Below are positions 11,765 through 23,189 of a stretch of 64,000 nucleotides of DNA, piece by piece. The position numbers were made by a program, and so were the translations under genes. The DNA is from Lichtheimia corymbifera B2541 (Eukaryota > Mucoromycota > Mucoromycetes > Mucorales > Lichtheimiaceae). Below the pieces are notes generated by a model. That model was not told where the DNA came from. It ran no database searches and was given only the letters and a program-made list of their open reading frames with translations. Location of the stretch: positions 90,299 to 154,298 of the forward strand of contig JNEU01000776.1 in the NCBI GenBank assembly GCA_000697475.1, in the 5' to 3' direction. The first letter of the stretch is position 1; each line of letters begins with the position of its first letter.

Positions 11765-14177
11765 ATGACTTCATTCAATAACAATATTCCTACAAAGTTC
11801 CCTGCAGTCGGTCCTGCTGCTCCCAATGGCGACTTGCTCTTGGCCAATGAGCGTGCCAAGGCCTCATTTGACGTCAAGGAGATGTCAAAGTTTATGTACA
11901 CCGAGGAATATCTCAACAAAATGTATAAGGTTCTTGAAGTCCTCGAGTCCGAGCCTGCGTTCGACAAGTCCAATCGATACCATGAGAGTCGTCCTGAAAA
12001 GATTGCTTCTTCTCTTTGGAAGGATAAGCGTCTTGTTGACTTGCAAAAGTAAGATCCTTCATTTACACGTGATAGCATAATACTAACTCTACCATTGCTT
12101 AGGGAGCACAATTGGGATGAGACCGATGTTTCTATTGCCAACTTTTTGTATGATCAATCGACCCCAGTAAGTGGTTCATGGATGGATAAAGGAGTTGGGA
12201 GCTATCTATATTGACATGCCATTCTTCTAGTTTACCTTGCATTACAACATGTTTATTCCCACTTTGAAGAATCAAACCACCGACGAGCAAAAGAAGTTAT
12301 TCCTTGAACCTGCCTTGAAGCATCATATCATTGGTTGTTACGCCCAAACTGAGGTAAGAATAGGAGGAAGGGGCTTTGCTGCAGTAAAGTGATCATGATT
12401 GGCTGACTAAGTGTGATGATGTCTTATCAGATCGGACACGGCTCCAATGTTCAAGGCTTGGAAACTACGGCAACTTATATCAACGAGACCAATGAGTTTG
12501 AGCTTCATTCCCCATCTCTTACTGCTGCCAAATGGTGGATTGGTGGTCTCGGCAAGGCTGCTAACCATGCTATTGTTATGGCTCGTCTTATCCTCAACGG
12601 CAAAGACTTTGGTCCTCATCCATTCTGTGTCCAAATCCGTAGCCTGGTTGACCATCGTCCTCTCAAGGGTATCACTGTGGGTGATATCGGTCCCAAGTTT
12701 GGTTTCAACTCTGTCGACAATGGCTTCATCATGTTTGATCATTATCGTATTCCCCATGTTGCCTTCCTTGCCAAATATTCCAAGGTTGTCCCAGGATCGG
12801 GCGAATACGTCAAGCCTCCAAATGCCAAGCTTTCTTATGGTACCATGGTCTATGTTCGTGCACACATTGTTCTTGGTAAGTACCTTTTTCTCTCTCACAT
12901 TCCATAAGGTGTTGTATTAACATAACCATTATATAGGTGCACGCATGGCTATTGCAAGAGCTGCCACTGTTGCTGTTCGCTACTCTGCCATCCGCCGTCA
13001 ATTTGTGGATGCAGCTAACCCTCGCAAGTGGGATAACAAGGTTATTGAAACATCTGTCCTCGATTATACCATGCAGCAATACCGTCTTTTGCCAATGATT
13101 GCCACTGCCTATGCATGCTTTTTCACTGGACGTGACATGATTCACCTCTACAACCGCAACCAAGAAGAAATGGCCAAGGGCAACTTTGACTTGCTCGCAG
13201 ATCTCCATGCAAGCTCTTCAGGCTTGAAGTCCTTGGTAACCACAATGTCAGCAGCTGCTATTGAAGATGCTCGTCGTGCATGCGGTGGTCATGGTTATAG
13301 CTTGTTTTCTGGTCTTGGTCAATTTTATCAGGATTACTTGCCCAATGTTACTGTAAGTATACCATGAAAGCCGGTGGGATATCATGATGATTTAACGTTT
13401 GTATCTCTCTAGTGGGAAGGTGACAACTATATCTTGACCCAACAAACTGCACGCTATATTTTGAAGACCCTCCGCAACGTTGTTGCTGGCAAGGCTACTC
13501 AATCTGAACACAACCACACCATCAACTACTTGCTTCAATACCTTGAGAATCCCAAGGCCAAGTGCCCAGCACAAACAGCTGCCGATTTCTTGAACCCTGA
13601 ATTGATCCTTGCAGCATTTGGTTTCCGTGCTGCTTACCTTGCTGCTAAGCTCGCTGAACAAATTGATCATCAAGGCCGTTCTTGGAACTCAGTCCTCGTT
13701 GAGATCAACCGTGTCTCACGTGCTCACTGTCAATTCATGCTTGTTCGCACCTTCATTGTGTCTTTGCAAAATGATGAGACTCTTTCTAAGCCTGAAAACC
13801 GCTCCATGCTCAAGGCCTTGCGCACTCTTGCCGCACTTTTCGCTTTACACACGATGGAACAAGAGCTTGCCGAGTTCTTGACTTCTGGTTATCTTTCTTC
13901 GGAACAAGCTGCCATGGTCAAGGATCAAGTTATTACTTTGCTTGAGCAAGTTCGCCCTGATGCTGTCTCCCTTGTTGATGCTTTTGCTTTGCCCGACTAC
14001 TACTTGAACTCTGCTCTCGGTCGTTATGATGGCAATGTGTATCAAGCCTATACCAAGATGGCCGAGAATGAGCCACTCAACAAGACTTTGGTGGTGGATG
14101 GTTATGAGCAATACATCAAGCCCCTTGTTCATGATGGCCTTAGCGCAGATGGTACCACCCATGCCGCCAAGCTGTAA
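11765..14177 (+). CDS. POX1: Peroxisomal acyl-CoA oxidase
   Basis: This flavoenzyme does the first step of peroxisomal beta-oxidation: acyl-CoA plus O2 gives trans-2-enoyl-CoA plus H2O2. Six exons give 698 aa: 11765-12048, 12103-12166, 12231-12353, 12431-12875, 12937-13352, 13413-14177. Family marks are GCYAQTEIGHGSNVQGLETT (flavin and substrate region), DYTMQQYRLLP, ACGGHGY, and WEGDNYILTQQTARY just after the last intron. The protein ends in AKL, a variant of the SKL peroxisomal targeting signal (PTS1). Length matches the family. The codon choice is strongly biased toward C-ending codons (AAG, CTC, GCC), as expected of a highly expressed gene. Confidence 0.95.
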
Positions 14178-14717
14178 AACACTATGTACGATTTCTCTCC
14201 TCCACCTCCTCCCTCTTCCTTCTTCCTAATGGTCCACCCCATGTCTATATACATTTCCTTTGTTGTCTACTAGTGTCATTTGTACGATTACGTTTCTATA
14301 GAATTTAGATTATCCACAGACTCAACAGCTTGTGAGCCTGGTAGATTATCCCTGAAATATAGAACAACCGATTCCTTTTTTTTATTACTCATCAATTTTG
14401 CTTACTAGCAACTGCTACTTTATCAGTGTTACATTGTGATCATTGTGGGAGGAAGATTATCATGAAATATGGGAGCACCTATTATTGAGAGAACGAGCAT
14501 CGCTACCTTTACAAGGGATTTAATTCTCATGAGATTGCTTCGTTTTATCCAAAAGAAAGTAGTCAATGGGATATCATGCAAGTGGAAACTGTGTAGTGGG
14601 ATCCAAGTTGGAGCGGGAGAATAAGGTACCAGTCAGTACAAGTGGCTTAGTGGGATGGAGACGCAAAATTTGCCCTGCCTTGGTCGACAGCAAGGTCTCC
14701 TCCTCTTTTGCTGCACA
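14178..14717. other. Intergenic: oxidase 3' flank and RPS21 promoter
   Basis: The 540 bases hold a pyrimidine-rich tract just after the oxidase stop (probable 3' UTR) and the upstream region of RPS21. An open frame from 14566 runs through the RPS21 start in another frame and is a shadow. No further gene is seen. Confidence 0.5.
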
Positions 14718-15133
14718 ATGGAAAACTCTGAAGGCCAACTCGTTGATTTGTACATTCCTCGCAAGTGGTTAGTTGATGTCTGACGAGAATGAGAAATACA
14801 AAAGCATACAGATAAAGCTGATACCTTGCCAGCTCTGCCACCAACCGCCTTATCACTGCCAAGGACCACGCTTCCGTTCAGCTTAACGTTGGCGACGTCA
14901 ACGCCGAGGGTCGTTTGACTGGCAGCTTCGCTACCTACGCCTTGAGCGGTTTTGTTCGCCGTAACGCTGAAGCCGATGACAGCATCAACCGTTTGGCCAC
15001 TGAGGATGGTTGTAAGTGCAACATTCTATATTATATTTACACGTATACATACACACACACACACGAGAAAATCCTGACGACTGTATCCACACTTTTTATA
15101 GACCTCAAGAACGTCTTCTCGTACCAGCAGTAA
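14718..15133 (+). CDS. RPS21: 40S ribosomal protein S21 (eS21)
   Basis: This is a small-subunit ribosomal protein. Exons 14718-14767, 14833-15011 and 15102-15133 give 86 aa, the usual length of the family (about 83-87). The product begins [20 protein letters not shown] and continues with [16 protein letters not shown], both diagnostic of eS21. The Cys of PRKC is split by the first intron. Intron 2 contains a CA microsatellite. The gene converges on SRP9, with 119 bases between the stops. Confidence 0.95.
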
Positions 15134-15252
15134 AATGCATCTCGATGATGATGTTGTTGTTGAATAAACACACACATTTACAAACACGCACACTAGCAAT
15201 CCAAGTCTCTTTTCCATTTAATGATACAATAATCGTAACTTGGTATCCTATC

Positions 15253-15815
15253 CTACTTTTTCTTCTTGTTCTTCTTGTTCTTTTGTTGCGGTTTGGGTGA
15301 TGAAGACGCGGGAACGGCTTCAGGTTGTGAGGTGGTGGCGGGAGGGGGAATAGCAGGCTCTATAGACAGACACATGATGCCATCTTCAATATCCATTGTC
15401 CATATCTACCCACCACAAGCTTCCTGTAGCATACCTTCTAATACTCGGTTCTGCATTTTGCACATGAGGTTGAGATTCATTCTGGTGAACCTCTTGAGAT
15501 CCGTTGCTTGGTTCGTCTTGTATTTGACAATCTATGGTATTCAGGTCAGCGTATCCAGGCGATCGTCAAGTAAGAGAATCCGCTTAGCAACGTACCTTTC
15601 GATCGTCAGTAACTTTGAGAATTAGCTCGCCATCCGAGTGACGAAAACGGGAAACGTAGCGCGTCTGTTCACATGAGAAATAGAGGTCCCATGAGTATAC
15701 TCAATGGAAGGTGATGGCTATTCGCATTGCTCTCTTGTGTTGTTACCCTTTCTGGTGAAGTCGTATAAAGCTCCTCGACTGCCTTTTGGAACTCGTCCCA
15801 GTTGCTGATGTACAT
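15253..15815 (-). CDS. SRP9: Signal recognition particle subunit SRP9
   Basis: SRP9 binds, with SRP14, the Alu domain of SRP RNA and slows elongation during targeting to the ER. Exons 15747-15815, 15596-15664, 15435-15531 and 15253-15359 give 113 aa. The N-terminal block MYISNWDEFQKAVEELY, then RYVSRFRHSDGELILKVTDD and KYKTNQ, match the SRP9 fold in order. The protein is longer than animal SRP9 (about 86 aa) because of a Pro/Ala/Ser-rich linker and a Lys/Asn-rich tail (KNKKNKKKK). The tail may add RNA contact, which is an inference. Confidence 0.9.
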
Positions 15816-16707
15816 TGTGGAAGCTGCAACGTCAAGGAGAGTGTGGACAACGTCGCTGATAGCTGATGGCGCCCGAATTTGTCACCGACTCAGGGCTTTT
15901 GTGTGAAGTGCACCAGTCATCATTGATACAAATCAAGGTCCTTTACATAGAATGATAGTTCATGCTCCTGCTTTTGTAATCAACGATCATTAATAAAGAG
16001 AATATAATATGATATAGCGTATCTTACTAGCATAGTGGCGGCTGTGTGATTGGCTCTATTCATTACAACAAGGATACGTCCATCAATGTGCCAAAGTCAA
16101 GCCTATCCAAATTTAGATCCACAATTTAAGAATGGGTCAAGTCCCTTTGTGAGTACCCAGCACTTGTCCTCAATGCATGAAAGAGCCACACCACCCATTT
16201 AGCATTATTCATGGCCCGGATTGTACCTCATTGCATAATGGACAGCACATCATATGATCGTGTAAAAGATAACATGCATGAGTACAAATCATCTGCATAA
16301 AAAATCAGACCATCTGGCGTGATCAGATGTCCATGAATAGTACGCTTTACCGATGATCAATGGCATGTCAATTACTTCTGAGGGTCGATATAGAAGAACC
16401 AGGTCTTTTACCGTGGGAAAGCCAAAGAATAAATGAAGACCTTGACTCGGTATTATAAGGATCGATAATTGTTCCAACATGTAATTATCCAATTACTTTT
16501 ACATGTTAAGGGCAAGAATGCTTATCAGTTATGATTATCGTGCATGTGATATCACCACCCTCTCTCTCCCGTAGACATAGTGCATTGCAACATATCATCA
16601 TGCCACCATTGTCCCCAGCTACTTCGGAGTTGCTAGGAAACCATTGAATAGAAATCATATCAGTTACACTCGCTTTTCTCACTCACTCTCTTTTTGTCCA
16701 ACTGCCA
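15816..16707. promoter_or_regulatory. Divergent intergenic region between SRP9 and the PFK-2/FBPase-2 gene
   Basis: Nearly 0.9 kb without a supportable gene. It carries the 5' regions of both divergent genes. The minus-strand frame at 16289-16492 has no family resemblance. A pyrimidine-rich stretch (tttctcactcactctcttttt) sits just before the ATG at 16708. Confidence 0.45.
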
Positions 16708-18579
16708 ATGTCTACAAGTAAATGTCCAGGAACAAATGGTTCACTTTATTGCAATGCTAACATTGGGTATTTTAATTTGCCTCTGAAGCGGTGGAAATAC
16801 GTATCGCGTGTGTTGTAAGTGTGTGGGGGAGGGGTGTCGAGTCAACTATGAATGGATCGCCTGACGCATAATGTCCCTTTACACAAGATGGTGGGTCTTC
16901 CTGCTCGTGGCAAAACATATCTCGCCAAGAAAAGTAAGTCAATTATAGCAAAGGGGTTCAAGTACTCGAGTGGGCTGGTGGTGTGAGGAGAGAGTGTGTG
17001 CTATCATGTTGTGTTCCACGGCATTCTTTTTACATTTTCCTTTCTAACGCATCCAGGCAAGTCCAACGCTATCTGCGATGGTTAGGAATTGACACTGAGA
17101 TATTCAACGTGGGATGCGAACGACAAAAATTGGCGAATCGGATCGATCACACCTTTTTCGACTTTCACAACGCAAATGGGATGAGTCAACGTGAACAAGC
17201 AGCAGAAACAACGTTAACAGCCATGATCGATTGGTTCGATGAAGGGAAAGGAACAGTGGCTATTTATGATGGCACCAACTGTACACGAGCACGAAGGGCG
17301 TGGATACACAAGGAACTCGCATCACGAGGGATTGAGGTGCTCTTTATTGAATCCATATGCCAAGATGAAAGCATCATTCAAAGCAACATCCTAGATATCA
17401 TATCCAAAAATCCTGATTACCACGACATGGACCCTGCTGTAGCTGAAGCCGATTTCAAACAACGTGTCAAGCATTACGAGGAAATGTATGAGACCATCAC
17501 AGAAGATCACCTGACCTACCTAAAGATCATCGACGCCAATCAGCAATGCATTATCAATCTTGTTCGAGGTTACCTTGAGAGTCGCATCGTCTACTTTTTG
17601 ATGAACGTCAAAATCCGTCCCAAGAGTATTTGGTTTAGTCGAGTAAGTGGAAGAGAGGGTCCTATGAATGACAGGATCATTTATCACTATGTTTCCAGCA
17701 TGGCGAGTCGCAGTTCAATGTGGAGGACAAGATAGGCGGTGATGCTGATTTATCATCCAGAGGACAAATGTACGCTGCTCGTTTACCTGATTTGATCAAG
17801 GAACATGTTGGTGATCGGCCATTGACCGTGTGGACATCATCAATGAAGCGAACAATACAAACAGCAAGTCAGCTTCCGTATCCCAAGAAATCATGGAAAG
17901 CATTGGATGAATTGAATACAGGCGTTTGTGATGGGATGACATATGCAGAAATCGAGGTATGTAAGGGGGTGCAGAACAATGATCGACATATATTAACGAG
18001 TATACATATAGGAAAAGTATCCAGAAGACTTTGCACGTCGTGATGAGGATAAATTCAATTATCGATATAGAGGTGGTGAGGTAAGTACCATGGCGGGATG
18101 CTTGTATTGGGGAAACTAAATCCTGTTTTATAGAGTTACCGCGATCTTGTTCTTCGAGTGGAGCCAATTATCATGGAGCTTGAACGACATGACAACATTC
18201 TACTAGTGGCGCATCAAGCCACACTTCGATGTATCTTTGCCTACTTTCTCGATGTCGGACATGACGAATTACCTTATATCAAAGTTCCTCTACATACGCT
18301 GATCGAGTTGATACCCAATGCACATGGCTGCGAAAAGCACTATTACAGAGGTAATGAGGAATGGGATAGAATTATGGATTTATTGGCTGATATATGGTCT
18401 TTGAATACATAGGCAATATTGAAGCTGTGGATACGTTTAGACCCAAGGGTGATCGTGTAACTAAGCTTAAGGACACTGATACTAGCAATGCAGGTGCCAT
18501 TGGTGAAATTGCTGACGCCAAAAACCCAATCTTGCCACTAAGTCCCAAGCTATACCCCAAAAAATCCACTACACATTAG
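16708..18579 (+). CDS. 6-phosphofructo-2-kinase / fructose-2,6-bisphosphatase
   Basis: This bifunctional enzyme makes and degrades fructose-2,6-bisphosphate, the signal that switches glycolysis and gluconeogenesis. Eight exons give 457 aa: 16708-16717, 16789-16814, 16888-16933, 17062-17642, 17699-17956, 18012-18080, 18134-18350, 18413-18579. The kinase P-loop is MVGLPARGKTYLAKK, formed by joining exons 2-3, and is followed by RYLRWLGIDTEIFNVG. The phosphatase domain has SRHGES, with the intron between SR and the catalytic His, then LSSRGQ, WTSSMKRTIQTA and VAHQATLRCI. Both halves look intact, unlike yeast Pfk26. The start exon codes for only three and a third codons and is the weakest part of the model. 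The gene converges on verprolin, with 63 bases between the stops. Confidence 0.93.
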
Positions 18580-18642
18580 AGAGCATCAACTACCTCTTTT
18601 TTTTTTATTTGTCGTTTAATGAAAACATGCCAAAAGTTTATA

Positions 18643-20008
18643 TCAATGAAGGGTTGAATAGTCTAATGGATAAGCTATATATATAATCCGAATGAGTAAA
18701 AGAAGAATGAAAAAGGATGATGACAACTTACCATTACCCCTAGATTCACCACTTGGATATATGCGTCTTGCATTTTGTCTGAAAGACCGAGGACGAGGGA
18801 GTTCAGCAATGCTCTTAAAAGTAAATCGACCGCCACTTTCTGTAGCAGGTGGTTCTTTGACGGTGGATGATCTCTTTGTAGATATTTTCCATGCAGGTGT
18901 GGCTGGAGATACAGGTGATCTTGTGATAGGTGGTGGTGGTGGTCTTGCTGGAGAAGATGCTGCTGCCGCTGATGATGGTGCTGGTGGAGGTGGCGGTGGA
19001 GGAGGAGGCGGTGGAGGAGGAGGTGCAGCAGGTGATGATGGACCAAACGAGGATGTTGATGAAGATCGTTTTCTTCCAGGTGGTAAAGGTGGTGGAATAC
19101 CCAATGTAGATGACGGTGGTTTAGGAGCAGTAGGAATTGGAGGCACAGCACGAGATGGACTTGCTCTACCTGTAGTAGTCGCAGGTGCACTTGGAAGTTG
19201 ACGTGAAGGACTACTAACTGCAGGAGGAGGTGGTGGCACAGCACGTGGTGGTGTCGGAGGTACAGGTCGTTGTGGAGTACTGCTAGATCTTGTTCTTCCT
19301 GGCATAGGAGGTGCCAATGATGGTTTAGGTGAATGGGTTGCTGATGAAACACCTGGTGGTGGTGGAGGAGGAGGTGGTGGTGGTGGAGGAGATGCATTTG
19401 ATGATGGTGCCGATGGTGGTGGTGGAGGAGGTGGTGGAGGTGGAGGTGCAGCTGCTGCAGCTGCTGATGGACTACGTCCTGGAATAGGCGGTGGTGATTT
19501 AAATGATCGAGGAAGTGTTTGACTTGGCTTATTGAAAGTAGCCGATGGTCGTACCGAAGGTGGACTTGGTGCTGATGGAGTAGTCGTAGCAGTATCTACA
19601 TGTATACAACAAGCTCTTAGTAATCAACCTTATTATACCAGAGTCCTCATATTTACCTTGTCCTCTACCAGTAGATACTGCAGCTCCCCTTGTCTTGCGC
19701 AACGTTGGCATTCCATTAGCAAACAATCCTCCAAGTTGTGGTCCACCTCCCAACGATGGAGCTGCTGCTGAACCTCCACTTGCACTTGCACTTGCACCAC
19801 CACCGGGAACAGGAGGTCTTGCAATACTTGCACCAGATGATGATGGGCCACTCGACTTGGCATCTGTAACATAATGCGTAAGTCTTGTCTCGAGAATACT
19901 TCTTTACCAACACCACTTACTCCCAATCAATGGAGCCGATCTATCGTTGGTAACCGCCTTTTTTAGTTTCTTGCCACTCTGGATGTCTTTGAGTAGACTG
20001 GAATCCAT
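18643..20008 (-). CDS. VRP1: Verprolin / WIP-family actin regulator
   Basis: Verprolin binds G-actin and WASP and acts with Arp2/3 at endocytic sites. Exons 19921-20008, 19657-19863, 18732-19595 and 18643-18674 give 396 aa. A WH2 actin-binding motif opens the protein (LLKDIQSGKKLKKAVTNDRS). An LFANGMPTLRKT block follows near residue 85, and the middle is built of polyproline runs. Near the C-terminus FTFKSIAELPRPRSF resembles the WASP-binding segment of WIP. The proline-rich N-terminal arm common in this family is missing, so an unseen upstream exon is possible; the frame stays open above 20008 up to about 20107. The last intron (18675-18731) is 57 nt with no stop codon, so its retention is possible. 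Confidence 0.85.
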
Positions 20009-20704
20009 TTTAGTTGAAAGAGAAACAGCCTCGAGACCAGCATAATACTTTCTTTTACTGCAGCTTTTGTATCGCCGACCACACACTTTGCTTGGCAAGG
20101 GTAGATGATCAATCACTGATGTCTAGAAAGCTTATCCTCAGTAGTATAAGAGATCTCTAAAAATGATAATAAACCATTCATTGTCACTCACGTCAATAAT
20201 TATGCCCATTATCTTTGCTCCTTTGTCATAATACATTTACCATTGTTCCTCACTACTGGATATGAGCAAGAGCGCTTGTTGGGATCATAGCAACAACACT
20301 TGTTGCTTGGCAACTTAATCCACCACAATGACCCATCACCCTGCCAACACCCGTTCTCATGACATTTGATACATACATAGGAACAATGAAAGCGCGCTGA
20401 ATTAAGATAAAAGCATATGTGTTGTTTACGCCGAGAGCATGAGATATCCAGTTAAACTAGCGAGCATTGCATCATCATGATATGTACACGCTGGAACATT
20501 TATTATGCAAGAAGAATGAATGACCCTCTTATGAACAATGAGCAAACAGGGATGGATAAAGATCCACAGCCGGGATGGTTATATATAAACAATAAGTGTG
20601 GTTATCGATGAAATATGCTTTGTCTCAGCAATTTAAAATGGTGTCAAACAGGCGCGCATTATGCTGGCGGTGCTTTTATCTTTCTCCTTCCGCAGCAGAC
20701 ACAC
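20009..20704. promoter_or_regulatory. Divergent intergenic region between verprolin and the DUF2461 gene
   Basis: About 0.7 kb of shared upstream DNA. It may hold a 5' non-coding exon of verprolin: on the minus strand ATGGGCATAATTATTGAC ends at a good donor near 20190 and could join an acceptor near 20125. I could not decide whether this is coding. Confidence 0.4.
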
Positions 20705-21838
20705 ATGGCAGGGAAAACAGCAAGTAAGCTTTACAGCCACACCCCACGTTTAGATCTCGATCACTGATCATGCTTAGAGAAACGCGCCTTCAATAAACCA
20801 AACACTAACCAGGTCGATTCAGTAAAGGAGACCACACCTGTCAACAAACGACCCAAACGCGCAGCAGCAAAACGCAAAGAAACCAATACCACCGATGCCG
20901 AGGCAATCAGCGACTCTGACAATGACTCCCAACAAAAAGTGGATCGCAAGGATCGTGACAAGGTTGTTACTAGTGCTGATGATATGAAGCCTGGTCGTAT
21001 CAAGATACCGCGGCCTAAAGGGTCACCTTTTCCAGATGCACTATCACCCGACGTGCTCCAGTTCATGAGTGAGTTGAGAGAAAACAACCACAGAGACTTT
21101 ATGCGAGTGAACGAGGTAACATCCTATACTATGTATTCTCTTGTATGTATGCTAATTCTCATATTAGAAACGATGGCATTCTACTCGCAAGGATTTTATC
21201 GACTTTATTGGGATGGTGATCGAGCAATTGCACGAGATAGACCCTACGATATTGGTGGAAGAACCGCGGCAAGCAGTTTACAGACAAAAGTAAGTTGAAA
21301 AAAGATAATGCATATGAGAGAGAGAGAGAGATAGATGGATTAACTTTGATACAACAACAGCCGAGATCTACGATTCACCAATGACCTGCGACCTTACAAG
21401 ACCCACCTTTCAGCATCATTCTCACGTGGAGGAAAGAAATCGCCATTTGCAGGCTATCATATATCTATCAGTCCCGGTGATAATTCGTTTGTGGCAGCAG
21501 GGATTTGGCAACCTAGTCCGGATCGTTTGGCTCGTTTACGAGAGGGGATTATTGAAAATGCCAGCCTGATGCGTGAAGCCTTGACAATACCAGCAATGAA
21601 AGAAGTTTTCGGCAAAGACGGACTCGATGTATTGGAAACTACTGACAAACTCAAGGTGGCTCCTAAAAACATTCCACGCGATCATCCCGAGATAGAAATG
21701 CTGCGTTACAAGAGCATGGTTATTACAAAGCAGTTCACGGATGAGGAAATAGTATCAGCTGGTTGCCTTGATCGTTTATTGGATGTATTTGAAGCATTAG
21801 TTCCATTTGTTGCTGTTTTGAATTCTTGGACAGGATAA
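20705..21838 (+). CDS. DUF2461-family protein
   Basis: This is a conserved protein of unknown function, found in bacteria and fungi (TIGR02453-type). Exons 20705-20723, 20823-21115, 21168-21289 and 21361-21838 give 303 aa. After a basic and acidic, probably disordered N-terminal 85 residues (KRPKRAAAKRKE), the domain begins at FPDALSPDVLQFMSELREN. It continues with NHRDFMRVNEKRWHSTRKDF, DLRFTNDLRPYKTHLSASFS and GYHISISPGDNSFVAAGIWQ, the typical order. The basic N-terminus could direct the protein to the nucleus, which is an inference. Intron 3 contains a GA microsatellite near 21316. Confidence 0.85.
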
Positions 21839-22056
21839 AGATTAATAAATCCAAAGTGTGTTACACAGCGAATGTAAATGGGTCAGTGCGTTGTTTCTCA
21901 TGTGCGGCGGGTTTACGCGTTTTAAGTGGTGCACAGATATGGGATAGAAAAAGGTTTATAGTCAACAGGTCAACTGACCCCACCAGCATCTTTTCCCTCC
22001 TTCATTTCAACGATGATTATCCATTTCGTCTTCCTTTCACCTATTAACCCCACAAT

Positions 22057-22980
22057 ATGGCGTTTTCCGGTAACCCCAATTCAGCACAACAACATCAGCA
22101 ATCATCCATGTATCAACAACAAACATCTTCACATCACATGCGTGGTCCTCCTGCAATGTCTTTTGAAACCAATCCTAATTCAAATATGATGTATGATTAT
22201 CACGCTACCAACAACAAGATGCACAGAGGTTCAATGAATGGATTACGACAAAAACTACGTGAAGCAGCCGGGTTTCCTTTACGTGAACAGCACCAAAATA
22301 CTGGCAATAGCAACAGCAGCAGCAACAACGGCATGCATTCAACGGCAGGAGCAGGGCAATATGGGAATACGGGTATTGGACGTGGTGGAGGTTCAGGCAA
22401 CGGAAAAGATTATCGGAATAACAACATGAACGACCCGGGTTTTCGTGGTTCACATCAGAGGAGTTCATCCTACTACAACCAAGATGGAGGCACAAATTCG
22501 TCATATGGGCTACACCAACCGCCGCCACGTTTCTCTCACCAAAGCTTTCCCCAATCATCAATGATGACGCAGTATCCACAACAACCTATCATGCCAAGAG
22601 GTAGTCTTTATGAGCCTAATATCGGTGGACCAATGATGGGACCTTACAATATGATGATGCATCAGCAACAACCTATGATGATGTATCCCCAGCAGTATCA
22701 GAGTAGTCTTGGAGATCCAATGATGGGAATGGGAATGGGAATGGGAATGATGGGATCAATGCCGATGCCAGAACCATATCTCAATCCATATCAATCAATG
22801 CAGCCATCCATGTACAATCAACACCCAATGATGATGATGTCTTCTTCATATAACAACAACCCAATGGGTCCTATGGTACCTGACCAAGGGATGTTTCCTG
22901 GTACCATGCCATATGGGAGCTATCCTTCAAGTTATCACAGCATGCCTTATAATAACAGGTTCTCATCAGGATTCTGGTGA
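22057..22980 (+). CDS. Met/Gln/Asn/Gly/Pro-rich low-complexity protein
   Basis: I do not recognise this gene. It is a single open frame of 307 aa with no introns, in a window where nearly every other gene is spliced. The composition is prion-like: Q- and H-rich start, N/S/G-rich centre, then many Met-Met, Pro and Tyr residues. A short charged block, MNGLRQKLREAAGFPLREQ (near residues 65-85), is the only part that looks folded. A gggaat hexanucleotide repeat at 22725-22748 encodes alternating Gly-Met. Such sequences are common in RNA-granule proteins, but no RNA-binding domain is visible. The long in-frame coding and the ATG context (cacaATGG) favour a real gene. Confidence 0.65.
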   Translation: MAFSGNPNSAQQHQQSSMYQQQTSSHHMRGPPAMSFETNPNSNMMYDYHATNNKMHRGSMNGLRQKLREAAGFPLREQHQNTGNSNSSSNNGMHSTAGAGQYGNTGIGRGGGSGNGKDYRNNNMNDPGFRGSHQRSSSYYNQDGGTNSSYGLHQPPPRFSHQSFPQSSMMTQYPQQPIMPRGSLYEPNIGGPMMGPYNMMMHQQQPMMMYPQQYQSSLGDPMMGMGMGMGMMGSMPMPEPYLNPYQSMQPSMYNQHPMMMMSSSYNNNPMGPMVPDQGMFPGTMPYGSYPSSYHSMPYNNRFSSGFW

Positions 22981-23189
22981 TTTATGTATTATTACAATAA
23001 AGACTATTAGAAGATATCTGCATAATTTATCTCGGCCAGCTGCTGTTACACAAAATGGCAAGCACTCATCTTCTTACACTTCCAGCTCTCTTTCGTTACA
23101 CCCGTCTTCCTTTATCCACTCCACTTTTCCTTGCTTTATCCAACCCCTCATTTCTTTCTTGATTTGCAACCTCTGAAACATATACTTTC

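Noticed and set aside
18675..19397. Long His/Leu-rich minus-strand frame
   Set aside because: It is the off-frame shadow of the polyproline codons of verprolin; the WH2 motifs are in the other frame.
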